Shown: positions 1-8,059 of the stretch, piece after piece
Layout of the letters: each line of letters opens with the position of its first letter
How positions within the stretch are numbered: position 1 is the first letter of the stretch
Assembly (NCBI RefSeq): GCF_015461845.1
Contig: NZ_JACOPW010000001.1
Coordinates: forward strand, 930,001 to 994,000
Origin: Pseudomonas mucoides
Lineage (GTDB): Bacteria; Pseudomonadota; Gammaproteobacteria; Pseudomonadales; Pseudomonadaceae
Direction: 5' to 3'
DNA: 64,000 nucleotides
Notes under the pieces: generated by a model
Databases searched by the model: none
Seen by the model: the letters and a program-made list of their open reading frames with translations, nothing else
What the model was told of the DNA's origin: nothing
Translations under genes and position numbers: made by a program

Positions 1-829
1 TGGCTGGTCGTATTTCTGGGTCGGTTTCTTCACCCTCGCCACCTACGGCAACGCCGGCTGGTTGCGCGAGCAGGTGTGCATTTACATGTGCCCGTACGCG
101 CGTTTCCAAAGCGTGATGTTCGACAAAGACACGCTGATCGTTTCCTACGATCCACGCCGCGGTGAATCCCGTGGCCCGCGCAAGAAAGGCATCGACTACA
201 AGGCTCAAGGCCTGGGCGATTGCATCGACTGCACCATGTGCGTACAGGTTTGCCCGACTGGCATCGACATCCGCGATGGCCTGCAAATCGAGTGCATCGG
301 CTGTGCCGCCTGTATCGACGCCTGCGACGCCATCATGGACAAGATGGATTACCCGCGCGGCCTGATCAGCTACACCACCGAGCACAACCTGTCCGGGCAA
401 AAAACCCATAAACTGCGCCCGCGCCTGATCGGCTATGCCGTGGTGCTGCTGGCGATGATCTCGTTGTTGATCACCGCGTTCTTCATGCGCTCGCTGGTCG
501 GTTTCGACGTCAGCAAAGACCGCGTGCTGTACCGCGAGAACGCCGAGGGCCGGATCGAAAACGTCTACAGCCTGAAGATCATGAACAAGGATCAGCGCGA
601 CCACACCTACGTGCTGGAAGCCACCGGCCTGCCGGACCTCAAGCTGCAAGGCAAGCGCGAGATCAAAGTCGCCGCCGGGGAAATTTTCAGCCAGCCAGTG
701 GAGCTGTCCAGTGCACCGGAACAACTGCCATCGAGCACCAACGAGGTGAAATTCATCCTCAAGGATGCCGATGACGACAGCGTTCATGTTGAAGCCAAGA
801 GCCGATTCATCGGCCCCCAAATTCGTTGA
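1..829 (+). CDS. ccoG: CcoG, cbb3 oxidase assembly protein (5' end cut off by the window)
   Basis: This is the C-terminal part of CcoG (RdxA/FixG), a membrane-bound iron-sulfur protein that acts in copper handling during cbb3-type cytochrome c oxidase assembly. The reading frame is open from base 2 and encodes a membrane segment before CIYMCPYARFQ, so the true start lies upstream of the window. Two ferredoxin-like cysteine clusters follow (CIDCTMCVQVCP and CIGCAACIDACD), then a transmembrane helix and a C-terminal periplasmic beta domain, as in the family. The TGA at 827-829 is followed 11 bases later by ccoH, so the two are in one operon. ccoNOQP would be expected upstream. Identification is secure; the length is not known. 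Confidence 0.95.
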   Translation, partial: GWSYFWVGFFTLATYGNAGWLREQVCIYMCPYARFQSVMFDKDTLIVSYDPRRGESRGPRKKGIDYKAQGLGDCIDCTMCVQVCPTGIDIRDGLQIECIGCAACIDACDAIMDKMDYPRGLISYTTEHNLSGQKTHKLRPRLIGYAVVLLAMISLLITAFFMRSLVGFDVSKDRVLYRENAEGRIENVYSLKIMNKDQRDHTYVLEATGLPDLKLQGKREIKVAAGEIFSQPVELSSAPEQLPSSTNEVKFILKDADDDSVHVEAKSRFIGPQIR

Positions 830-840
830 GAGAAGTGATC

Positions 841-1380
841 ATGCCCGCAGCAACTGCCGCAAGTCCCTGGTACAAGCACCTTTGGCCGTGGATCATCATC
901 GGGATTCTGGCCTGCTCGGTGACCCTGACCTTGTCCATGGTGACCATCGCGGTGAACAACCCGGACAACCTGGTGAACGACAACTACTACGAAGCCGGCA
1001 AAGGCATCAACCGCTCCCTCGACCGTGAACTGTTGGCCCAGACCCTGCTGTTACGGGCCAGCGTGCATCTGGATGGCGTGACCGGCGAAGTCGACCTGCA
1101 CCTGAGCGGCAACAGCCAACCGAAAACCCTTGAACTGAACCTGATCTCGCCGACGCAACCGGAGAAGGATCGCAAGATCACCCTCGCCCACAGCGACACG
1201 GAACAGGGCCGCTACATCGGTCAACTGAGCGACAAGGTCGAAGGCCGTCGCTTTGTAGAACTGCTGGGGGTCGAAGGCGACAAGACCTGGCGCCTGTTCG
1301 AAGAAGAACAGGTCAGCCATGACAAGGACCTGCTGCTGGGCGATGAGCCGCTGCAAGGCGCGGAAGACCTGAAAAAGTAA
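841..1380 (+). CDS. ccoH: CcoH/FixH family protein
   Basis: This 179-residue protein belongs to the FixH/CcoH family, which is needed for stable assembly of the cbb3 oxidase. It has a short cytoplasmic N-terminus, one hydrophobic segment at about residues 17-37 (WIIIGILACSVTLTLSMVTI) and a periplasmic domain starting with the family-typical NPDNLVNDNYYEAGKGIN. I chose the ATG at 841 over the TTG at 826 because 826 overlaps ccoG and a purine-rich GAGAGAAG stretch lies at the right distance before 841. It sits between ccoG and ccoI in the usual order. A perfect 14-bp-arm palindrome follows its stop codon. Confidence 0.93.
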   Translation: MPAATAASPWYKHLWPWIIIGILACSVTLTLSMVTIAVNNPDNLVNDNYYEAGKGINRSLDRELLAQTLLLRASVHLDGVTGEVDLHLSGNSQPKTLELNLISPTQPEKDRKITLAHSDTEQGRYIGQLSDKVEGRRFVELLGVEGDKTWRLFEEEQVSHDKDLLLGDEPLQGAEDLKK

Positions 1381-1390
1381 GCCCGACTCT

Positions 1391-1421
1391 GATCGTTCCC
1401 ACGCTCTGCGTGGGAACGATC
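1391..1421. repeat. Palindromic repeat, family GATCGTTCCCACGC
   Basis: A perfect inverted repeat: GATCGTTCCCACGC (1391-1404), a three-base loop, and GCGTGGGAACGATC (1408-1421). The same sequence recurs as longer composite copies at 18229-18313 and 45934-46017. It lies between ccoH and ccoI, so it could form a hairpin in the operon mRNA; no U-run follows, so it is not a typical terminator. Confidence 0.85.
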
Positions 1422-1447
1422 ATCGGACAACCCCCTGTGAAAACCGA

Positions 1448-3898
1448 ATGACCACTCCAACCCCCTGCTACCACTGCGCCCTGCCCGTCCCGGCTGGCAG
1501 CCGCTTCACCGCGGCGGTCCTGGGTGAAACCCGCGAGTTCTGCTGCCCGGGTTGCCAGGCCGTGGCCGAGGCGATTGTGGCGGGCGGATTGGAAAGCTAT
1601 TACCAGCATCGCAGCGAGTCATCGGCCAACCCCGAAGCCTTGCCGGTGCAGTTGGTGGACGAACTGGCGCTGTACGACCGCGCCGACGTGCAAGCGCCGT
1701 TCGTGCGCCACGACGGCGACCTCGCCGAAACCACCCTGTTGATGGAAGGCATCAGCTGCGCCGCGTGCGGCTGGCTGATCGAGAAACACCTGCGCGGCTT
1801 GCCGGCGGTGGCCGAAGCGCGCCTCAACCTGTCCAACCATCGCCTGCACGTACGCTGGGCCGATGCGCAATTACCGTTGAGCAAGGTGCTCAGTGAGTTG
1901 CGCCATATCGGTTACGCCGCCCACCCCTATCAAGCCGACCGCGCCAGTGAACAACTGGCCAGTGAGAACCGTCTGGCCTTGCGCCAACTCGGCGTGGCCG
2001 GCCTGCTGTGGTTCCAGGCGATGATGGCGACGATGGCCACCTGGCCGGAATTCAACATCGACCTCAGCCCCGAACTGCACACCATTCTGCGTTGGGTCGC
2101 GCTGTTCCTGACCACGCCAATCGTGTTCTACAGCTGTGCGCCGTTCTTCAAAGGCGCGATGCGCGACCTGCGCACCCGCCACCTGACCATGGACGTGTCG
2201 GTGTCGCTGGCGATTGGCAGCGCCTACCTCGCCGGGATCTGGACTTCGATCAGCGGCGTTGGTGAGCTGTATTTCGATGCAGTCGGCATGTTTGCGCTGT
2301 TCCTGCTGGCCGGTCGTTATCTGGAACGCCGCGCCCGAGAACGTACCGCTGCGGCCACTGCCCAATTGGTCAACCTGCTGCCCGCTTCATGCCTGCGCCT
2401 GAGCGCGGATGGCCAGAGCGAGCGAATCCTGCTCAGCGAATTGCGCGTCGACGATCAGGTGCTGGTCCATCCGGGGGCCATTCTGCCGGCAGACGGCAAG
2501 ATCCTCGACGGTCAGTCGAGCATCGATGAATCGTTGCTGACCGGTGAATACTTGCCGCAACCGCGAATGCCAGGCGATGCAGTCACCGCCGGCACGTTGA
2601 ACGTTGAAGGCGCGCTGACCGTGCAAGTATTGGCCCTGGGCCAGGACACACGACTGTCCGCCATTGTCCGCCTGTTGGATCGCGCGCAAGCCGAAAAGCC
2701 GCGCCTGGCGGAAATCGCCGACCGCGCCGCGCAGTGGTTTTTGCTGCTATCGCTGATCGCCGCTGCCGCCATTGGCCTGTTGTGGTGGGAACTCGATTCA
2801 TCCCGGGCCTTCTGGATTGTGCTGGCCATGCTCGTCGCCACTTGTCCGTGTGCCTTGTCCCTCGCGACGCCCACCGCGCTGACCGCCGCCACCGGTACGC
2901 TGCACAAACTCGGCCTGCTGTTGACGCGCGGCCATGTGTTGGAAGGTCTGAACCAGATCGACACGGTGATCTTCGACAAGACCGGGACCCTGACTGAAGG
3001 GCGCCTCGCCTTACGTTCAATCCGCCCGCTGGCCGCACTCGACAGTGACCAATGCCTGAGCCTGGCGGCCGCGCTGGAAAACCGCTCCGAACACCCGATC
3101 GCCCGCGCCTTCGGCCGCGCGCCACTGGCCGCCGAAGAAGTCCACAGCACACCGGGGCTGGGGCTTGAAGGCCTGGTCGGCGTACAACGCCTGCGCATTG
3201 GCCAGCCAGGTTTTGTCTGCGAACTCAGTGGCGCTGCCGCACCTTCGATGCCCGATGAAGCGGGCCAATGGCTGCTGCTCGGCGACAGTCAGGGCCCTCT
3301 GGCGTGGTTTGTCCTCGACGACCGGTTGCGCGCAGATGCCCCTGCATTGCTGCAAGCCTGCAAGGCGCGGGGATGGCGCACATTGCTGCTGTCCGGAGAC
3401 AGCTCGCCGATGGTCGCCAGCGTTGCCGCCGAGTTGGGAATCGACGAGGCGCGTGGCGGTTTGCGTCCCGACGACAAATTGCAAGTCCTGCAACAACTGC
3501 ACAAGGAAGGCCGCAAGGTGTTGATGCTCGGAGACGGGGTCAACGACGTGCCGGTACTGGCCGCGGCCGACATCAGCGTGGCGATGGGCTCGGCCACGGA
3601 TCTGGCGAAAACCAGTGCCGATGCCGTGTTACTGTCCAACCGTCTCGACGCACTGGTGCAAGCCTTCAGTCTGGCCCGGCGAACCCGTCGGGTAATCATC
3701 GAGAACCTGCTGTGGGCCGGGCTGTACAATGGCCTCATGTTGCCGTTCGCTGCCCTCGGCTGGATCACTCCGGTGTGGGCTGCCGTCGGCATGTCGATCA
3801 GTTCGTTGACCGTGGTGCTCAATGCCCTGCGCCTGACTCGCTTGCCGAGCTCGCCAGCCACCCGCGCCACGCCAGAAACCCGCCCGCTGCCGGCCTGA
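1448..3898 (+). CDS. ccoI: Copper-transporting P1B-type ATPase CcoI (FixI)
   Basis: This 816-residue heavy-metal ATPase supplies copper for cbb3 oxidase assembly. The N-terminus carries a cysteine-rich metal-binding module (PCYHCALPVP then CCPGCQA), followed by an HMA domain with GISCAACGW. Membrane segments surround the CPC ion-binding motif (ATCPCALSLATP, near residues 463-474). The phosphorylation site is in FDKTGTLTEG and the hinge motif is GDGVNDVPVL. All catalytic motifs are intact and the length suits the CcoI/CopA2 type. Its place between ccoH and ccoS identifies it as the cbb3 assembly pump rather than the detoxifying CopA1. It starts 67 bases after ccoH, with the palindrome at 1391-1421 between. 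Confidence 0.95.
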   Translation: MTTPTPCYHCALPVPAGSRFTAAVLGETREFCCPGCQAVAEAIVAGGLESYYQHRSESSANPEALPVQLVDELALYDRADVQAPFVRHDGDLAETTLLMEGISCAACGWLIEKHLRGLPAVAEARLNLSNHRLHVRWADAQLPLSKVLSELRHIGYAAHPYQADRASEQLASENRLALRQLGVAGLLWFQAMMATMATWPEFNIDLSPELHTILRWVALFLTTPIVFYSCAPFFKGAMRDLRTRHLTMDVSVSLAIGSAYLAGIWTSISGVGELYFDAVGMFALFLLAGRYLERRARERTAAATAQLVNLLPASCLRLSADGQSERILLSELRVDDQVLVHPGAILPADGKILDGQSSIDESLLTGEYLPQPRMPGDAVTAGTLNVEGALTVQVLALGQDTRLSAIVRLLDRAQAEKPRLAEIADRAAQWFLLLSLIAAAAIGLLWWELDSSRAFWIVLAMLVATCPCALSLATPTALTAATGTLHKLGLLLTRGHVLEGLNQIDTVIFDKTGTLTEGRLALRSIRPLAALDSDQCLSLAAALENRSEHPIARAFGRAPLAAEEVHSTPGLGLEGLVGVQRLRIGQPGFVCELSGAAAPSMPDEAGQWLLLGDSQGPLAWFVLDDRLRADAPALLQACKARGWRTLLLSGDSSPMVASVAAELGIDEARGGLRPDDKLQVLQQLHKEGRKVLMLGDGVNDVPVLAAADISVAMGSATDLAKTSADAVLLSNRLDALVQAFSLARRTRRVIIENLLWAGLYNGLMLPFAALGWITPVWAAVGMSISSLTVVLNALRLTRLPSSPATRATPETRPLPA

Positions 3899-3922
3899 GC
3901 CGCGCGGGCATGGAGTCCTCCC

Positions 3923-4141
3923 ATGCCAGCTCTTTACGTGATGATTCCGGCCGCGCTGCTGATCGTGGCCATCGCCGTCTACATCTTCTTCTGGGCGGTG
4001 GACAGCGGTCAGTACGATGACCTCGACGGCCCGGCCCACAGCATTCTGTTCGACGACCAGGACCCGGCCCACAAAGCTGCGGTCGATGAAGCCAGCGGCC
4101 ATCCGGCCAAACCCGACGACAAGGCGCCGCCTCATGCTTGA
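3923..4141 (+). CDS. ccoS: CcoS, cbb3 oxidase maturation protein
   Basis: A 72-residue protein with one N-terminal membrane helix (residues 4-26) followed by the family signature FFWAVDSGQYDDLDGPAHSILFDD broken over residues 22-45. CcoS is a small membrane protein required for heme and copper insertion into CcoN. The tail is acidic and proline-rich. It lies 24 bases after ccoI and overlaps the next gene by eight bases, so translation of the two is probably coupled. Confidence 0.92.
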   Translation: MPALYVMIPAALLIVAIAVYIFFWAVDSGQYDDLDGPAHSILFDDQDPAHKAAVDEASGHPAKPDDKAPPHA

Positions 4142-4817
4142 ATTGGCGCCACTGCTGGTGTCTGCGGTGATTCTCGGCTTGCTCGGGGGCGGCCATTGCC
4201 TGGGTATGTGCGGCGGCTTGATGGGCGCGTTGACCCTGGCGATTCCCAAGGAACAACGCAGCCGACGCTTCCGCTTGCTGCTGGCCTACAACCTGGGCCG
4301 CATCCTCAGCTACGCCACCGCCGGCCTCTTGATCGGCCTGGCCGGCTGGGCCGTGGCCAACAGCCCGGCAGCGATGTTTATGCGGGTCATCGCCGGTCTG
4401 CTGCTGATCGCCATGGGGCTGTACCTCGCCGGTTGGTGGAGCGGCCTGACCCGCATCGAAAGCCTGGGTCGCGGCCTGTGGCGGCATATCCAGCCGATTG
4501 CCAACAAACTGCTGCCCGTGTCGAGCCTGCCCCGCGCCTTGCTGCTGGGCGCGCTCTGGGGCTGGCTACCGTGCGGGTTGGTTTACAGCACTTTGCTGTG
4601 GTCGGCGAGTCAGGGGAATGCGCTGGACAGCGCTTTGTTGATGCTCGCGTTCGGCCTGGGCACCTGGCCGGTGTTGCTGGCCACAGGCCTGGCGGCTGAG
4701 CGGGTGACGGCGCTGTTGCGTAAACGCAGCGTGCGCATGGCCGGTGGTCTGCTGGTGATGCTGTTCGGCCTCTGGACCTTGCCGGGGCCGCATCAGCATT
4801 GGTTGATGGGTCACTAG
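4134..4817 (+). CDS. TauE/SafE-like membrane protein of the cbb3 cluster
   Basis: A 227-residue integral membrane protein of the sulfite-exporter-like TauE/SafE (also DsbD-like, 'heavy-metal transport') group. The N-terminus has the conserved GGGHCLGMCGGLMGA motif, and a second half contains WGWLPCGLVYSTLLW. These paired Cys/Gly-rich motifs in opposite halves are typical of the group. I chose the ATG at 4134, which overlaps the ccoS stop; longer starts would run inside ccoS. The gene commonly ends ccoGHIS operons, and a role in metal or thiol transport for oxidase maturation is likely, but the substrate cannot be read from the sequence. Confidence 0.85.
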   Translation: MLELAPLLVSAVILGLLGGGHCLGMCGGLMGALTLAIPKEQRSRRFRLLLAYNLGRILSYATAGLLIGLAGWAVANSPAAMFMRVIAGLLLIAMGLYLAGWWSGLTRIESLGRGLWRHIQPIANKLLPVSSLPRALLLGALWGWLPCGLVYSTLLWSASQGNALDSALLMLAFGLGTWPVLLATGLAAERVTALLRKRSVRMAGGLLVMLFGLWTLPGPHQHWLMGH

Positions 4818-4824
4818 TCCGCCC

Positions 4825-4957
4825 TGTAGCAGCTGCCGCAGGCTGCGTTCGAGGGCGAAGTCCTCGCCTATACAAAGCATGCAAATCCCCTGAGAGCCCG
4901 AGGTGAAAGGTTTACGACTGCTTAGCAGCCGGACGCAGCCTTCGGCAGCTGCTACAC
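4825..4957. repeat. Long inverted repeat with TGTAGCAGCTGCCG ends
   Basis: The arms TGTAGCAGCTGCCGCAGGCTGCG (first 20 bases from 4825) and its near complement CGCAGCCTTCGGCAGCTGC ending near 4957 flank about 85 bases. Related shorter palindromes are at 16980-17008, 42837-42879 and 49141-49171. It occupies the gap between the TauE-like gene and the hemN promoter. This is a dispersed intergenic repeat of unknown activity. Confidence 0.75.
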
Positions 4958-4971
4958 GTCCGTGCTCACCG

Positions 4972-5013
4972 TTGATGCAAATCAAGATGCCCCAACGCCT
5001 CCCCCCCTAGACT
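4972..5013 (+). promoter_or_regulatory. ANR (FNR-type) box and -10 of the hemN promoter
   Basis: TTGATGCAAATCAA at 4972-4985 is a perfect match to the ANR/FNR consensus TTGAT-N4-ATCAA. A -10-like TAGACT lies at 5008-5013, which puts transcription start near 5020 and the box centre at about -41.5, the classic position for class II activation. The gene for ANR itself is the second gene downstream. Confidence 0.9.
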
Positions 5014-5049
5014 CGCCCACACTGCAAGCCTATCCGGGGGAATGCCCGC

Positions 5050-6435
5050 ATGATGCTCGACGCCATTCGTTGGGACACCGATCTGATCCGCCGTTATGAC
5101 CTGGCGGGACCGCGCTACACCTCTTACCCGACGGCTGTGCAATTCCACAGTCAAGTCGGCTCGTTCGACCTGCTTCACGCACTGCGCGACAGCCGCAAGG
5201 CCCTGCGCCCGTTGTCGCTGTACGTGCATGTGCCGTTCTGCGCGAACATTTGCTACTACTGCGCCTGCAACAAAGTCATCACCAAGGATCGCGGCCGCGC
5301 CCTGCCCTACTTGCAGCGTCTTGAGCAGGAAATCCAGCTGATCGCCTGTCACCTCGACCCGGCGCAGAAGGTCGAACAACTGCACTTCGGCGGCGGCACC
5401 CCGACGTTCCTCAGCCACGATGAACTGCGCCAGTTAATGGCTCAACTGCGCAAGAGCTTCAACTTGCTGGACGATGATTCCGGCGACTACGGCATCGAAA
5501 TCGATCCTCGCGAAGCCGACTGGTCAACCATGGGCCTGTTGCGCGAGCTGGGGTTCAATCGTGTCAGCATTGGCCTGCAAGACCTCGACCCGGCCGTGCA
5601 ACGGGCGGTCAACCGCCTCCAAAGCCTGGAAGAAACCCGCGCGGTGATCGATGCGGCCCGAACCCTGCAATTTCGCTCGATCAACATCGACCTGATTTAC
5701 GGCTTGCCCCGGCAGACGCCCGAAAACTTCGCCCGCACGGTGGATGAAGTGATCAACCTGCAACCGGATCGGCTCTCGGTGTTCAACTACGCGCACCTGC
5801 CCGAACGCTTCATGCCGCAGCGACGCATCAACAGCGACGAGCTGCCGACACCGGCGCAGAAGCTGGAAATGCTCCAGCGCACCATCGAGCAACTGACCAC
5901 GGCCGGTTACCGCTACATCGGCATGGACCACTTCGCCCTGCCCGACGACGAACTGGCGATCGCCCAGGAGGAATCAACCCTGCAGCGCAATTTTCAGGGC
6001 TACACCACCCACGGCCATTGCGATTTGATCGGTTTGGGGGTGTCAGCCATCAGCCAGATCGGTGATCTGTACTGCCAGAACACCAGCGATCTGGCTCAAT
6101 ACCAGAACACCCTGGCCACGGGTCAACTGGCCACCAGCCGTGGCCTGGTGTGCAACGCCGATGATCGGCTGCGGCGGGCGGTGATACAGCAGCTGATCTG
6201 CAGGTTCAGCCTGGAATTCGTCGAGATCGAGCAAGCGTTCAACATCGACTTTCGCGGTTACTTCGGCCAGTTGTGGCCGCAGTTGCTGACCATGGCCGAT
6301 GACGGCTTGATCAGCCTCGACAACGAACGAATCACTGTACTGCCGGCCGGTCGTTTGCTGGTGCGCTCGGTGTGCATGGTGTTCGATGCTTATCTGCAGC
6401 AACTCAACCACCAACGATTTTCCCGGGTGATCTAA
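5050..6435 (+). CDS. hemN: Oxygen-independent coproporphyrinogen III oxidase
   Basis: A 461-residue radical-SAM enzyme that decarboxylates two propionate chains of coproporphyrinogen III to give protoporphyrinogen IX without oxygen, in heme synthesis. The [4Fe-4S] motif CX3CX2C with a following Cys is visible as FCANICYYCACNKV near residues 69-80; GGGTPTFLS (SAM-binding glycines) and YGLPRQT follow, and the HemN C-terminal domain is full length. The start is ATG at 5050 (a second ATG follows at once), preceded by GGGGGAATG. The perfect ANR box upstream fits induction at low oxygen, alongside the cbb3 assembly genes just before it. Confidence 0.96.
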   Translation: MMLDAIRWDTDLIRRYDLAGPRYTSYPTAVQFHSQVGSFDLLHALRDSRKALRPLSLYVHVPFCANICYYCACNKVITKDRGRALPYLQRLEQEIQLIACHLDPAQKVEQLHFGGGTPTFLSHDELRQLMAQLRKSFNLLDDDSGDYGIEIDPREADWSTMGLLRELGFNRVSIGLQDLDPAVQRAVNRLQSLEETRAVIDAARTLQFRSINIDLIYGLPRQTPENFARTVDEVINLQPDRLSVFNYAHLPERFMPQRRINSDELPTPAQKLEMLQRTIEQLTTAGYRYIGMDHFALPDDELAIAQEESTLQRNFQGYTTHGHCDLIGLGVSAISQIGDLYCQNTSDLAQYQNTLATGQLATSRGLVCNADDRLRRAVIQQLICRFSLEFVEIEQAFNIDFRGYFGQLWPQLLTMADDGLISLDNERITVLPAGRLLVRSVCMVFDAYLQQLNHQRFSRVI

Positions 6436-6590
6436 TTCTTCATCGCCATGGAGGCGGATTTCAGCGTTTACAGGACCGCCAAACATCACGCGGTATCGTG
6501 GCGTGACAATATCTGCACAAACTGGCCGGAATGCCATCCCGTGGGTTACCCTTACGTCTTATGTGTGATTTTCCCACAAGGATTGAAGAA

Positions 6591-7325
6591 ATGTCCGAGC
6601 CAGTCAAACTGCGTGCTCATAACCAGGCCCATTGCAAGGATTGCAGCCTCGCCCCCCTGTGTTTACCGCTGTCTCTGAACCTGGAGGACATGGACGCGCT
6701 GGACGACATCGTCAAGCGTGGACGTCCGCTGAAAAAAGGAGAGTTCCTGTTTCGCCAGGGCGACACCTTCGATTGCGTCTATGCGGTGCGCTCCGGCGCC
6801 CTCAAGACCTTCAGCCTGAGCGACGCCGGTGAAGAACAGCTCACCGGTTTCCACTTGCCGAGTGAACTGGTCGGCCTGTCGGGCATGGACACTGAAAAGC
6901 ACCCCGTGTCCGCGCAAGCGCTGGAAACCACCTCAGTGTGCGAAATCCCTTTCGATCGCCTCGACGAACTGTCCGTGCAACTGCCGCAACTGCGTCGCCA
7001 GTTAATGCGCGTCATGAGTCGCGAGATTCGCGACGATCAACAAATGATGCTGCTGCTGTCGAAAAAAACCGCCGACGAGCGCATTGCCACGTTCCTGGTC
7101 AACCTGTCGGCACGTTTCCGCGCCCGCGGTTTCTCGGCCAACCAGTTCCGCCTGAGCATGTCGCGCAACGAAATCGGCAATTACCTGGGGCTGGCGGTCG
7201 AAACCGTGTCCCGGGTGTTCACCCGTTTTCAGCAGAGCGAATTGATCGCCGCTGAAGGCAAGGAAATTCGTATCCTCGACCCGATCCAACTCTGCGCGCT
7301 GGCCGGCGGCTCTCTCGAAGGCTGA
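6591..7325 (+). CDS. anr: ANR, oxygen-sensing FNR-type transcription activator
   Basis: A 244-residue Crp/Fnr regulator. The N-terminal cysteines [10 protein letters not shown] (residues 15, 18 and 24) plus the single Cys in TTSVCEIPF are the four ligands of the oxygen-labile [4Fe-4S] cluster. A cyclic-nucleotide-like sensor fold, a dimer helix and a C-terminal helix-turn-helix follow; [20 protein letters not shown] contains the recognition residues E and SR of FNR proteins. I chose the ATG at 6591, preceded by AAGGA at 6577-6581; longer frames lack family similarity. It acts on ANR boxes such as that at 4972. Confidence 0.96.
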   Translation: MSEPVKLRAHNQAHCKDCSLAPLCLPLSLNLEDMDALDDIVKRGRPLKKGEFLFRQGDTFDCVYAVRSGALKTFSLSDAGEEQLTGFHLPSELVGLSGMDTEKHPVSAQALETTSVCEIPFDRLDELSVQLPQLRRQLMRVMSREIRDDQQMMLLLSKKTADERIATFLVNLSARFRARGFSANQFRLSMSRNEIGNYLGLAVETVSRVFTRFQQSELIAAEGKEIRILDPIQLCALAGGSLEG

Positions 7326-7404
7326 TTGTCACCCTTGCGGCTGAGCGAAACGGTTCAGCCGCCGTTATACTGCGACGTTTGCAGCCTGCCAGGACACCTC
7401 GACG

Positions 7405-7953
7405 ATGGTCTTCGACTCCTTCGACATCAAATCCCTGATCCGCCCCGTGATCGACTTCCCCAAGCCGGGCGTGATCTTTCGTGACATCACGCCGTTGTTT
7501 CAGTCACCCACGGCCCTGCGCCTGGTGATGGACAGCTTTGCCCATCGCTACGTCGAAGCCGATTTCACCCACATCGGGGCGATGGACGCGCGTGGCTTCC
7601 TGATCGGTTCGGTGCTGGCGTATCAGTTGAACAAACCGCTGGTGCTGTTCCGCAAGCAAGGCAAACTGCCGGCCGACGTGTTGGCCGAGGGTTACGCGAC
7701 CGAGTACGGCGAAGCGTTCCTCGAGGTCCACGCCGACAGCCTGTGCGAGGGCGATTCGGTGGTGATGTTCGATGACTTGATTGCCACGGGCGGCACGCTG
7801 ATTGCGGCGGCGAACCTGATTCGACGCATGGGCGCGCGGGTTCATGAAGCGGCGGCGATTATTGATCTGCCGGAGCTGGGTGGGTCGCAGCGATTGGAAG
7901 ATATGGGGATTCCTACTTTCTGCCTGACGCAGTTTGCGTTGACTGACAAGTAA
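7405..7953 (+). CDS. apt: Adenine phosphoribosyltransferase
   Basis: A 182-residue type I phosphoribosyltransferase that salvages adenine to AMP with PRPP. The PRPP-binding motif is [14 protein letters not shown], and the N-terminal [15 protein letters not shown] and RKQGKLPAD segments are typical of Apt. Length matches the family. It follows anr by 79 bases on the same strand and converges with the acyl-CoA dehydrogenase gene; a REP pair separates them. Confidence 0.95.
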   Translation: MVFDSFDIKSLIRPVIDFPKPGVIFRDITPLFQSPTALRLVMDSFAHRYVEADFTHIGAMDARGFLIGSVLAYQLNKPLVLFRKQGKLPADVLAEGYATEYGEAFLEVHADSLCEGDSVVMFDDLIATGGTLIAAANLIRRMGARVHEAAAIIDLPELGGSQRLEDMGIPTFCLTQFALTDK

Positions 7954-7972
7954 GCGGCGTTGGTACTGACGC

Positions 7973-8037
7973 CATCGCGGGCAAGCCCGGCTCCCACAGT
8001 GACCTATGTCATATGAGAGCCGGGCTTGCCCGCGATG
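7973..8037. repeat. REP pair (REPIN) between apt and the acyl-CoA dehydrogenase gene
   Basis: Two inverted REP sequences, CATCGCGGGCAAGCCCGGCT (7973 on) and its complement ending CCCGCGATG at 8037, flank a short spacer. It lies between two convergent genes, the usual setting for Pseudomonas REPINs. Confidence 0.9.
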
Positions 8038-8059
8038 ACGTCAGCCGCTACACCACCAA

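Noticed and set aside
7973..8037. Possible CRISPR or transposon ends at the gtgggagc/gcttgcccgcgatg repeats
   Set aside because: The copies are single inverted pairs spread across the window, without regular spacers, cas genes or a transposase; they are REP/REPIN elements.
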